NCBI GenBank assembly: GCA_014825775.1
Contig: MVAQ01000016.1
Location: forward strand, 62,001-126,000
Direction of reading: 5' to 3'
DNA: 64,000 bases
Origin: Krasilnikovozyma curviuscula
Taxonomy: Eukaryota > Basidiomycota > Tremellomycetes > Cystofilobasidiales > Mrakiaceae
Under the pieces are notes generated by a model. It was not told where the DNA came from and ran no database searches. It worked only from the letters and a program-made list of their open reading frames with translations. Positions 11,822-22,565 of this stretch are shown piece by piece. The stretch's first letter is position 1, and each line of letters starts with the position of its first letter. A program made the position numbers and the translations under genes.

Positions 11822-12601
11822 ATGAAGGTCTCCGCTGCTCTCATTGCTGCTGCTGCTGCTTTCTTCACAATTGCAGGTGTTGCTGCTGCGCCAGCTGGTG
11901 CTTACTTTTTCCCAACCCTCGTTCTTTAATTATCAGTTGACCCCATATCCTGAATTTTGGCAGAATACAAAAGAGAGGATTCCACCTACACCATCACCGT
12001 CGTTAACAACTGTGCTGCTACCAAGAATGTTGTAGCTCTGCAACAGATCAACGGCGCCATCAACACCATCTCGAGAGCCGTCGCTCTTACCACTGGCGCT
12101 TCTACCGCCTTCACAATTCCATTCACTGACACTGGTGTCAAAATTTCTGTCCACGCTGGTGAGTTACAAACGAGCTCGTAGTCTTTCTTAAGCGGTCCAA
12201 ACTCAGAGGTGTTCCCCCCTGTCGCAATACAACAGAGTACAGCAATCAATGGCAAGTTCAGTCCCTCGCCGAATTCGGTTACGCTGCTGGATGGAGTGGT
12301 GGGCCAAGTGCTGGAACTGCTTATGATGTTTCAGTCATGACTGGCTCAATTGAGGGAGTCACCATCGTCCCAAGCGACACCTCTTGCGAGACGAAGGCTT
12401 GCCCCGATGTAAACAACTGCCCAGCCGATCAGGGGTGGACCAACGCTGACCAAGTAAGTTTATAGCTCTTCCATTGATTTATAATTAAGTCAGACAAGAG
12501 TTAATCAGCACCTGGCCTTATCAAAGGTTAACCAAGGATCTCCAGCCGACACCGTCTGTTACAATGGCGCGCCAAACTTCACCGTCACTTTCTCAGATTA
12601 A
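11822..12601 (+). CDS. Small secreted thaumatin-like protein
   Basis: Four exons (11822-11897, 11964-12158, 12236-12453, 12527-12601) sum to 564 nt, 187 residues. A signal peptide (MKVSAALIAAAAAFFTIAG, ending near AAAPA) is followed by a KR dibasic site, so Kex2 processing is possible. The mature part begins TYTITVVNNC, as thaumatin domains do. It also carries LAEFGYAAG, a cysteine-rich segment (CETKACPDVNNC) and ends CYNGAPNFTVTFSD, like the TVTC...NYRVTFCP end of thaumatin. It is much shorter than the ~200-230-residue mature plant proteins and lacks most of domain II, like the short TLP class. Roles in other fungi include cell-wall or beta-glucan interaction; the role here is unknown. The first intron donor (gtgctt) is non-consensus. 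Confidence 0.7.
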
Positions 12602-13056
12602 TGTGAAGTCTATACATATGGTTAATCAGATGTGGAGAGTGTATTCAAAGTTCCATAGTCCCGGCTTGTCACGAACATTCACACAAGCGCTGTATGCTCT
12701 TTGTCGATAATCGCACCTCAACTACCTTTTTGGTACGCTACTTGTTACCAGGATACCATACCTATCTTCAAATCAATCCCTATTATTTCTGTGATAAATG
12801 CTTCTCTTTGAGCTCGCGATGGTGAGTGAGGAGAACGAACACCGTTTTCTCCAGCAACTTTGTCACTTCCGAGTATAGATAGCTGGATAATGTACAATAG
12901 ATCAGATTCGATAATTCGCTCTCATCTTCAATTTAATGGGTGAAGTAAAAATGTGTGTTGTTACCTCCATGAGTTTCTCACCTCATAGAGGCGTCGAGGT
13001 GGGTTGGCAACCAACAGGCTCTCTCTGTTTTTGGGTATTGCAGCGTCCCTCTCGCA
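12602..13056. other. Intergenic spacer before the RING gene
   Basis: About 455 bp holding the 3' UTR of the thaumatin-like gene and the promoter of the RING gene. No further feature is visible. Confidence 0.4.
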
Positions 13057-16000
13057 ATGGAAGGGGACAGCTCGAAGTTCAAGTCTCTACCGCCCACTAA
13101 AAGCAAAAGGAAGAGGAAACTAAGCCAGGGGCCTGCCTCGAGTAGTGTCTCGAGCTGGGATCCTTCCGCTGCTGTGGTGCAGTCCTCCCCAGCCCAATAC
13201 AAGGCAGCTGCACCTAAATCCCAACAGCGATCAAGGAGAGCATCGAATACCAGCTCTGTAGAAGGCTTGGCTAGCAATGGTAAGCTAGATAAATCAAGAC
13301 CGCGTCAATATCGTGGTTCTCATCAAATTTTGTTTGTCGACTTCAATCACTTCAGAGGCTGGTCCATCCGTTCTTCCATCTCAAAGGTTTATTGCCAACC
13401 TGCCTTCAGCGTCCACTGATGTTGCTGGTGTCGCTTCATCTTGGAGCAACAAGCACAGGAAGAAGGCGGACAAGAAGAAGAGGAAGAGACTCTCAGATGC
13501 TCTTACCTCACCAGTACTGCCAGCTACAACATCATCATTGCAAACAGCAGAAGCTGTTGATGATGAAATGGATGCCGATAACTATCTGGAGCCACCTGCG
13601 CCTGCTGGTTTCGCACCCAACATTGACGTCAAGGGCAAAGGTAGGGCTGTAGATGTTGAACAGAAAGAGGATGTTAACGATGAAGAGGTAGAACGTCCCG
13701 CAAAGAAACAGAAGAGGAGCAAAAAGACGAAGATGAAGAAAACGATAAGGGAATCTACCGCCCCCGATCTGTCAACTGCGTCAGCATCAATCATGGAAGC
13801 TGCTCCTGAACTTCAACTTAAACAATCGTCATCAGACGAGTCTCACGTTGAGGAAGTAAAAGTAATGGAAATTCCAGCTTTGATGCCATCTGTTTCGTCA
13901 CAAGAAACCTCACTACCTCAGCTTCAATCAGCATCTCTCAATACGGATGCCAGCGGAAGCATCGCGCCTATCAACAGAACAGTAATAGATCTCAACGATG
14001 CTTATTCGGTGACGAAGAACCTCATTGTCGGAAACAAAGACCTTTTGCAGGTCCAACCTAGCGCTCCCAAGGCGACCCCAGATGTGCTGACTCAATTGGC
14101 AGAACGAAGAGAACGAGAGAAACTCAGAGAAGAGGTGAATAATGCGAAGAGCGAGGTGGAAACAGTGAAGAAACAGCTCAGTGTCAAAGATGAGGTGAGA
14201 TACAACCTACAGAAGCTGGTTGTATCGTATCGACTTGGCGTGCTGACTGCCCAATTTTACCACACGTTTCAGATGTTAAGTAACCATGAATCGTCTTTCA
14301 GGAAACTAAGCAATGCTTTGACGTGCCAGATCTGTCTCGAAATTCTCAATCGACCTTTCATGTAGGTCCGCTCCCTTTTGACGTTCTTTGTGCTGTACCT
14401 TCTCAAAGCTAACGGGTTATTTCCACCAGCACCCTGTGCGGCCACACTCATTGCTATGAGTGTCTGCTCAACTGGTTTTCAAATCCACCTGTTGATCCTG
14501 GAGCGGCTCTCCTACCTCCAACTCGTCGCGTCAAAACATGTCCCACTTGCCGAACTGTGGTCCTAACACCACCAGCCGAGAACTTCTTGGTCAAGACGCT
14601 CGTTCACAGCTTTAAGATCGAGTTGGAGTTGGAACAGACGATGGAGCCAAAAGATGCAGGTGACAAAGCCTTTGCTTGGGAAGGACTCTTCAGGAAGCCT
14701 GGTGAACCAGAGAGAAATGCTCCCATCAGAGATGACGACGACGGTATCTACAGATGTGGAGAATGTGGATTTGAGCTGGTGAATGGCCTCTGTGTAAGTC
14801 TATTTCCCTCTTTTAAATGTTTGTGCTGTCGGTGAGATCGATTGAGCTGACACATTCTTACATACATCTCGAATCAGACTGGATGCGGTGCTGCCTACCT
14901 CTCAGACATTGGAGATTCAGCGGCAGGGTCCAATTTAGACGAAAATTCAGCGTTCGGAGAAGTCCATGTGCTGGTTGGTTCCAGCGATGACGAAGAAAGA
15001 TCTGCGGGACACGATGTTCAGTCTGAAGACGAAGATGACGACGACGAAGTTGGTAGCTTGGCAGATTTCATTGATGATGACCAAGATGTTGCCCCAGTAT
15101 GTTGTTCCCTACCTAATCTGATGGAAGTTTAGACAACTTGCTCATGTGTTTCCGCTCTTGCTTAGGTGAATCGAAATCTTGTCAAAGTTATTGGACGAGG
15201 GGCCACTCAAGAAATGTATGAAGATTTCAAGTTACATGCTCACGATGACCACAACACTGCCCGAATTCCCCTCAACCCCGGCTCTTCTCTCCCAGGTGGC
15301 GAAATAGCAGTTGAAGACCAAACTTACGACGTTCGCCTCCCTCGACGACTTCAATTCGACGAGCTTATGGATCCCAGAGGCCATTCATATCTTCGTCGAC
15401 AGCTACGTCGAAACCATTTGAACTGGTGGACTCGCGTCAGAACATCAAGGCGACGGAGTGCTCAGATTCCCATCGTATTGAACGACGTGTTGAGTGACGA
15501 CTCTGATGCCGAGAGCGACCTCGATAACGATGAGAATCATAATAACGACCATGAAGGAGAAAATGACGACAGCGACGGCGCAGATGTGGGAAACCTGAGG
15601 CGGATGAGAGAAGACGTCCGGGCACAATTGCGTCCTTCTCAACGCTTGCGAAGACGCTATGCTGAAGACAGTGGGGATGATGATGGGAGTGGAAGTGAAG
15701 GTAGCCACAACGATGCTACCGGGGACGAAGATAGCGAAGAGAGCACTGAATCCGTTCGAGAAAGGTTAGAACCATTCATTTTTTCCCCTTCAATTCTGAA
15801 ATTTGCCGACTAATAGGGCCTCTCCACCGTCAAATCCCTTTTCTTTATCATCCCAGAGAGCTATATGGCGATGACGGGATGTCTCACAGACGACCTACTC
15901 CAAGCTCTCGCTTGACCCGACATCATGGCCCCACCGAGAGAGTCAGCCGCTACTGGGCTCAACAACAACCACGACAGCAACAGGTCTCTGGATCTCGATC

Positions 16001-16097
16001 TACCTCTACATCTGCCCTACCTTCAGCTCCAGGACCTTCAGCTTCCATCAGATCGAGTCGACGACGAATCGTGATCGAAGACAGTGACGACGAGTGA
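13057..16097 (+). CDS. RING-type E3 ubiquitin ligase with zinc ribbon and acidic tail
   Basis: Predicted nuclear E3 ubiquitin ligase. The N-terminal ~330 residues are low complexity with basic clusters (KSKRKRK, KKADKKKRKR) that look like nuclear signals, followed by a coiled coil (ERREREKLREEVNNAKSEVE). Then comes a C3HC4 RING: CQICLEILNRPF, CGHTHCYECL and CPTC, the first intron inside it being 14362-14429. A second Cys cluster, CGECGF...C-TGCG, resembles a zinc ribbon. The C-terminus is highly acidic, then Ser/Arg-rich, ending EDSDDE. The layout recalls yeast Psh1 (histone-variant E3), but that link is weak. The intron at 14195-14272 is 78 nt with no in-frame stop, so retention would add 26 residues between the coiled coil and the RING. 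Confidence 0.75.
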
Positions 16098-16482
16098 AGG
16101 AAGCGGCGCTATCCGTCGAACACTCCACCTTAACGAATTATAAACTTGAATTAAGGAAACTGTATGGATTGTTGCGTATCTACACGGCTACTCTGGGCAA
16201 GTTCTTGACCCTACTCTTGCCACACTGACCCCAGGCGTCAGGGGACCTCGGAAGCATCTATTTAACTTTTCATGACCTACCAGTTTCTGGAAGAACTCTC
16301 CGCGGAACATCTCTAGATCCTTAAGAAGAGCGTCAAATTGAAACGAGTTGAAGGTTTCACTGAAATTGGGGTGAGAGACAAAAGAGACTCTGGAATTTCA
16401 TTCTAAGTATCGCTTGCGGCTTTGGTACTTTAATATACATATTGAACGCATTGATTTCTATAGTTTGGAAGATCACCGTATC
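16098..16482. other. Convergent 3' intergenic region
   Basis: 3' UTR space between the RING gene and the auxin-efflux-carrier-type gene. Nothing else is visible. Confidence 0.4.
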
Positions 16483-18748
16483 CTACAGTCGCGAAAGAAA
16501 CAGTCCTAAGTGCGAAAATCATTCGTTAGTAAGTACAAGAAGTGGTGATTATTGCCTAGGGCAGATGTGCTTACCTAAAACCACATACGCTAGCGTCAGT
16601 GGAGGTGTGAGTATTGCATAGCTAACAAAAAACAACCAGTCAGTAAGACGACAAAAAAACTGAACCGATTTGGGATATTTTCCCACCTGATGAATATTGT
16701 CTTTGATATCAGACGTTCAAAAGCATCTCCTGATGCGGCTTGAGTAATCTGGGCAAGAGTGATAGCTGGAGGCGATGTAATGATCAGAGTTGCAGTGACG
16801 ACTGAAGTTAAACAGAAAGAGAGAGAAATTATGGACGAGTCAGCAAAAACGGGTCTTCAAAGTGGCGATAGACTGAAGTGCTGCTGCTCACTGAAAACAG
16901 GATCCTCTGCTGCTTCAAACCTACAATTTTTTTCAGGACAAAAAAGGGACAAATTAGAGTAAGAACACGATTGCAATTCAAGGTAACAGAGAAGACTCAC
17001 AAGTCGAAACGAGCACAAAGCGCCAGCATTGGCAACAGGATAAATGGAGTCAAAATCATTCTGTGATTCAGCAAGTAACAAATTAAACAATCAGCAAAGG
17101 AGGTGACAGCAGAGATTTAAAGAGAGAGATATGCGAGCTTGGCTGACCTAGCTATGATCGCAACTGCAACGGTCTTGTTTTCGCCGTGGCGGGGAGATAC
17201 ATGTGCAGCTGGTGTTTTCGCCTTTGTCCACCAAGACGAAAACCAGCCCTCAGATTTTTTCGATGTTGTGCCCGTGCTCACACCAGATTCTGCCGCCTTC
17301 GCTGCTGCTGATGAGTTGAAGTAAGCTCCTAGGACTAGAAGGGTGAGAGGGATACTACATTGTCCGAGAGACTGTGAAGAAAGATCATCAGCATCTAAAA
17401 TAAGAACTGTAGGAGGGTTATTACGGACTTTTATGGCCTCTCTGGCTGGTCGAAGAGTCGCCAATTGAGCTTGAAGTGGTGGTACCATTGCGATGAAGAT
17501 GCTGGTGAAAGCTGCCCACATACTGATCAAATCCAAGACGATTAAGAGACGTGTTGCAATACCAGAAATAAGTAATGGAAACTTACGGCATGGTCATGAA
17601 ATCATTGATAACCTTCAAGAATTTGATCACTTTGCGCGTGTTTCTCCTCCAAGCCGCCTGCCATCTCGACGAAGTCACGGATCGCCCAAAGCCAGGCCTG
17701 ATATCTGGTGCTGCACCCCAAGCCGGATCCTCTCTCACAATATCATCTCCATCCAATAGCTCATCATCATCCGCCAACGAGTCATCCGTCTCAGTATTTG
17801 CTGCGGAAATTGCTGGAGAGTACACGTTTCCAGAGAACTTTTTGGTCGGTCGAGGGCGGACGGTTATGTTTGAAACTCCTCCGCCATTTCCGTTCGAGTT
17901 AGTACTATCTCTCCATGGGTCGTTGTCGTCTGCGTTGAAATCGCCTAGACTGTGTGCAGACACGCCTTCGGTGAAGACGACCGACGGTTCTTCAGAGATA
18001 GACGAGAACCTGCGATCGTCGATTAGTGGGGTGTTAACATCAGGAACATTCAGATCCGAGTTTGCTAGTGGACGAGGCTCTTCGCTTGTTGTCGGTAGAG
18101 GGGTTGCTTCGTCATCGGCCTATTTCGTCGTAGTTCGTTCGCGAGGTGAAAAGTTGAAGCGAGTCAGGATGAGCGTCAACGAAGGCAGCTCTAGATGTAA
18201 GCAGATCAACTGACCTGTGTGAGCAAATGAACGCCATAACTCCATCGAAGGACCATACCGATCGTCGAGTACAATACCAGATACGTCAATGCTCTTCCCA
18301 CCATAGCGTCCGGCGTATCATCCTCCTCCCACTTCAAGCCCGGCACTTCGACGATAAGAGATTGCATGAGAGCAATCGGTAAAGAGTTTGAGTTCATGAA
18401 CATGGCGCCTGCCATGGCGAACGATCTCTGAGATTTCTTGAGTCGAAAGACATGCGACAGACTCCAAGCTACCAAAGTCGATGTTCCCGTCACCACGACG
18501 AAGGCTATTGGTATGATGAGGAGCTCTTTGAGTTTTGAAGGAGTGAGAGTAAATGCGACCTTTGAGAACAAGAGGGATGGTGTGAAGATCGAGATGTTAA
18601 GACGGTTGATTTTCCGTTGGAGGGTCTTGTCGATGATCGCTGCTCTTGAGAGGGCGTAGCCAGTAAGGCAGACGACGACGACTTCGAAGATGGATTCGAG
18701 GACTGTCTTGAGAAGTTCGCTCACATCAATGTTGGTCGAATCTGACAT
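16483..18748 (-). CDS. Auxin-efflux-carrier (AEC/PIN-like, Mem_trans) family membrane transporter
   Basis: Integral membrane protein of the AEC family, which includes fungal Ecm3-like proteins; substrate unknown. Read on the minus strand from ATG 18748. The N-terminal half has about five hydrophobic spans (FEVVVVCLTGYALSRAAII, LLIIPIAFVVVTGTSTLVAW) with the typical MNSNSLPIALMQS segment. A long charged central loop of roughly 230 residues (acidic, Ser-rich) follows. The C-terminal half has further spans, including MILTPFILLPMLALCARFDL and ATLIITSPPAITLAQ. The last exons are very short and end GLFLSRL with the stop at 16483. The two-bundle layout split by a hydrophilic loop is the family's usual one. 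It is divergent from the RidA gene. Confidence 0.85.
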
Positions 18749-19218
18749 TGCTGCTGCTTTTCATTTAGTGGACACAAGGACGACGAAGCCACAGCTAACT
18801 CAGCAACGAGCGAGTGCGAGATAACTGCTGGTTCAAGGTAGATGGATCCACATACCTAGTTGTCTATCGACCTATCTAACTGTGATCAGCCAGGGATGGG
18901 GTTTGCGACCACTACCTCTGCTGTGGGAATAAGGTCAAGACTTTCGTCAGCAAAAGGACTGTGCAGCCAAGCGAAGGACGAGTGGCTTTACCTCAGCTTT
19001 TGTATATATCAGTATATGTACCACCCTAGTTCGAGCCCTAGCTTACTATTGATGAGCCGTTGTGGTTGATGGGGAGAAATCAGAGGGCAGGAGCATTTCG
19101 CCTTTTATCTCGATTTCAAATGCAGAGCTGCACGGGCAAAACTGGCGCGCGAAAAAAAGGGCTCCTTCCACCTATCACCATCTCCCATCTCATCTACATC
19201 GCCTCTCAATCTACTACC
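18749..19218. promoter_or_regulatory. Divergent promoter region (AEC gene / RidA)
   Basis: About 470 bp between divergent start codons. A TATA-like stretch (TATATATCAGTATATG) lies at about 19001-19016. No gene is visible. Confidence 0.4.
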
Positions 19219-20335
19219 ATGTCTGTTCCAAACAAAGTTGCCGTCACCAGTGTCAACGCGCCAGCTCCAGCGCCTTTCCTCAGCTCAGCCCTGGTGGTCG
19301 GTGCGTCCATCGACTCGCCCCAGACTCATACGCTTCTCGCTGACCTTGAAAATGCAATGCTTTGTATGCTTTTTGTCTAAAGGTGATTTGGTCTTTGTAT
19401 CTGGTGCGACTGGATCAAAGGTCAGTGTTAGATTTGCCTGCGTTGTTGACCGCCCTTTGCTCGGCTGGACGCTGCTGACTGGATCCGTTTCTCCTTGCTT
19501 TTTTTCTGGCAGGATGGCAAGTTCGTCGAAGGAACAGTCTCTGACAGGCAAGCCCGTTCACATTTAATTCACAACTCATCTGTATCTTGTCACTTTGATT
19601 AATTTTCTCTTCTCCTTCTTCGCCTATCTCCTCTCGTCCGTGTCCTTACCGACGGCGACTCAACGGACCTATTCTTTTGCCGCTTACAGAACTGTTCAAG
19701 CTTTGAAGAACATTGAAGCTTTGCTTGCCGAGACTGGTTTGGATCTTGGTGATGGTGAGTACTGTTCTCTTATCTCTGCTGAGTTTGATGTTGTCCAATA
19801 GAAACTGACCATCTCTTCGTCATCTTTTTCGCCAGTCGTTCAAGTTACCGTAAGCCTTAGATCAGATTGGAGAATACTCTTACATGTGCAAATATCTAAC
19901 TCTCGTCTCTTTGACGGTGGGAATTCGCTTTCAGATCTACCTTGGGTGAGATTCTTGGTGTCTTCGTCCCATTCTGGCCCCCTGCCTGTCTGATCACGCT
20001 GTATTTCTGTTTCGTTCAAATCAGTTTCTACACCAAGGACTTTACTCCAGAGTTCAACGCTGCTTATAAGAGCATGTTCCCAACAAACGTCCCTTTGCCC
20101 ACAAGGACTTGCATCGGAGTCGCCAGCTTGCCTGGTAAGCTTACTTTCTATCTATCTGATATCCTGTGTACTTCGGATGTCGTCAAAAATAACTATTTAC
20201 GACTCCTTCTCCTTCACCTCCCAAAATAACCGTTCACCCCCACCTATCATCGCTACATCGTCTTCCCCGGCAACAGGAAACACTGATGTTGAAATCACCG
20301 TAGTAGCTGCGAAGAGAACTTCTGCTAAACTCTAA
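19219..20335 (+). CDS. RidA/Hmf1/Mmf1-family reactive-intermediate deaminase
   Basis: YjgF/YER057c/UK114 family; hydrolyses reactive 2-aminoacrylate/imine intermediates made by PLP enzymes. Eight exons: 19219-19300, 19383-19420, 19513-19547, 19690-19754, 19836-19849, 19935-19945, 20025-20134 and 20277-20335. They sum to 414 nt, 137 residues, usual for the family. Motifs are GDLVFVSGATG, the TVQALKNIEALL helix and PTRTCIGVASLPG, whose Arg matches the conserved substrate-binding Arg. Exons 5 and 6 are only 14 and 11 nt and encode the VVQVTIYLG strand. The third intron (from 19548) starts with GC (AG|GCAAGC), a GC-AG intron; the only frame-compatible GT reading loses the match. No clear mitochondrial presequence is visible, so a cytosolic (Hmf1-like) form is likelier. 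Confidence 0.9.
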
Positions 20336-20762
20336 TAGAGTCATACTGGGGTTCGGGGGTCACGCCATCAAATACCTTACCTACAAAAACTGTACTATTG
20401 ATTTTGAGTTTGCCGGAACAAGCTTGCGATACAAGAATAGCCTGTGGGTGGTCCTCGAGAGGGAATGTGAGATGTCTCCGTCCCACGGTTTGCCGGAGAT
20501 GCAAGCGTATGCCCCATAAACGGTATGGGAAAAAATTCTCTCCATACTGAGCCCATCCTTTCGACAGAAAAAACCTCATAGTTCTCAAAAAGGAATTGAT
20601 AGTTTACAAAGCAAAGTGTGCTGATTTATGAACCAAAGACACCCCTTCCTTACAACTTCTGCATAGCTTGGATATCGGTTGATTGAACGCTACACGCAGA
20701 GAGCGACAACATCAGATGAGACAATTCAACAACGAGCAGAGAGGCATTTTAGAAAGAACTCA
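20336..20762. other. Convergent 3' intergenic region
   Basis: 3' ends of RidA and EFB1 face each other here. No other feature is recognisable. Confidence 0.4.
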
Positions 20763-22027
20763 CTAGTCCTCGAACTCGGCAATGTCTTCTTGGAGTTGGT
20801 CCAAAGAAACGTCCTGTAAACCGATGTGAGGTCAGTTTTGAGTACCGAACAAGATAAAAACCAGTATGTCTACTTACATCAGTGATAACCAAGGTGATTT
20901 GAAGCTTCTTGACACCGTAACCAATGGCAACAAGCTAGGAGAAAGGGGGAGGGTAGCAAAGTCAGCAACGGCAAAATTTGCTCCATCTCGCCTCAAAAAA
21001 CAGATCCGTACCTTAGAAGCACCCCACAAGAGACCCTCCTTCTCAATGGATCTAACAGAAGCTTCCAATTCAGCCATATCGGTCTCGTCGTCCCATGGCT
21101 TGACGTCCAAGGTGCTAAGGCAGGCGACAGAGAACAGTCAGCACGAGAAAACGATAGTCACCGGCGTCCTCCTTTCAACAGTAGGAGATAGACAGCTTCT
21201 TTTACTTACACAACAGACTTTCCGACGGCAGCTGGGCCCTTGGCGGCCTTTCTCTCGTTGTAGGCGGCGACACGCTCAGCCTTGATCCTCTCAGCCTCCT
21301 CATCGACTTCCTCGTCGTCAGAGCCGAAAAGATCAATGTCTTCGTCATCCTCTTCTTCAGCAGCTGGAGCAGCAGAGGAAGAAGCACCTCCGAAAAGGGA
21401 CTTGGAAGCGGCAGAATCACCTGGCAAGGTGGCGTGCTCCTTTTCCCAGGAGGTGATGTGGGAGAACCATCTGGCAGCGTGTGGGTACTCAGCAGCAGTT
21501 GGTGGGGAAGCCTTCACAGACTCGTAGACACCAACATCGGCCTGGGATGGCTCGAAACTGGATTTTTTTCCGAGCGCAAAAAAAAAAAAAGGCGAAGTTT
21601 CTAGTCAGTAAAAGATTTTGATGTTTGGGACTTGTATTTAAGTAGAGAGGAGAAATCATGAAGATAGCATGATATAAGGAAGGGATTGGAGAGGTCAGAG
21701 GGCTTGGAAAAGTTAGGTAGTTTCTTCAATGTTATAAGGCGTGAGGTCTTAAGTCACTGAACTCGGAAACACGGACCAAAGCGTTGAGATCATCATTCAG
21801 GTTGAAAGAGCAAGAAGCTCTCTATATTCCCGTTGGGGGAGCAACGGGACAAGACATTGGGAAAAAGAGATGCGAGGGCGGCAAGCACCATGAGAGAGTG
21901 TACTAACCCTTCGATGTAAGAGCGGGTAGAGAGGTGCTCCTCGAGTTGCTTGAGATCTGTATAACGGAGTCAGTCAGATGGTACTTTGAACAGGAAAAGA
22001 GCTGTCGTCCTCACTAGAGAAAGCCAT
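20763..22027 (-). CDS. EFB1: Translation elongation factor eEF1B alpha (EF-1-beta)
   Basis: Guanine-nucleotide exchange factor that reloads eEF1A with GTP. Read on the minus strand from ATG 22027 (MAFSS), followed by the GST-C-like N-terminal domain ([17 protein letters not shown], then [19 protein letters not shown]). The acidic linker [17 protein letters not shown] is the family signature. The exchange domain has [30 protein letters not shown] and [12 protein letters not shown], and ends IAEFED with the stop at 20763. The intron at about 21556-21909 is ~350 nt, far longer than its neighbours, and carries a U18/snR18-like snoRNA, as the yeast EFB1 intron does. Confidence 0.95.
21693..21803 (-). 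ncRNA. snR18: Intronic C/D-box snoRNA, U18/snR18-like
   Basis: Inside the long EFB1 intron, same strand. The C box ATGATGA is at 21796-21790. Nine nt on, the guide TTTGGTCCGTGTTTC (21780-21766) is the reverse complement of the conserved large-subunit rRNA stretch GAAACACGGACCAA. A degenerate D' box (CCGA, 21766-21763) follows directly, in the register known for vertebrate U18 (there CTGA). A D-box candidate CTGA is at 21698-21695, giving a ~105-nt RNA, close to yeast snR18. Known U18/snR18 guides 2'-O-methylation of 25S/28S rRNA, and snR18 sits in the yeast EFB1 intron. The C' box and terminal stem are not clear, so the ends are approximate. Confidence 0.85.
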
Positions 22028-22565
22028 TTTAACGATAAGATGCAAGATGGTGATGGAAGCGCGAAGAAGGTGCAACAAAAATTATTTTGCTGCAGCAGCA
22101 GGCGCAAAAATTCCCATAGAAGGCAATTTTTGCGGGAAACGTGTTGGGGCAAGGAACTTCCAGATGGGAAACAGGCTGATCCTCAAGAGGAATCCCTCCC
22201 TAATTGAAGTGCTGTCTTGTAAATATATATTCGAAAAGAGGAAAAAAAAAACAAATGGTGGCAATAGCCGACAGGAACGAACAGGTCATTGATGATAGCG
22301 ACGCGATCAATGGTTTGGCAGCTGTTGGTTGGGGTCAGAGATGTCCAGTAAAAAGTCGAAGGAGTTCACATTTTCTTGCGTCATTTTCAGCCTTGTCCTG
22401 GCTAATCCTGTCGGGTTATCGCCCTCAGTTTTCAGTGTTGCGTGCTTACAAAAAGGTGGAGACTCGTCTGATCGAGCGATGAGGACAGCAAAACATCATA
22501 CATTACTCTCTACAACACAGTAGCACCTTCATCACTAACTACGTTTACCCACTAAATATCTTTCA
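22028..22565. promoter_or_regulatory. EFB1 upstream region and SOF1 3' end
   Basis: Space between tandem minus-strand genes. An AT-only tract (AAATATATATT) at about 22219-22229 could act as a TATA element for EFB1. No gene is visible. Confidence 0.4.
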
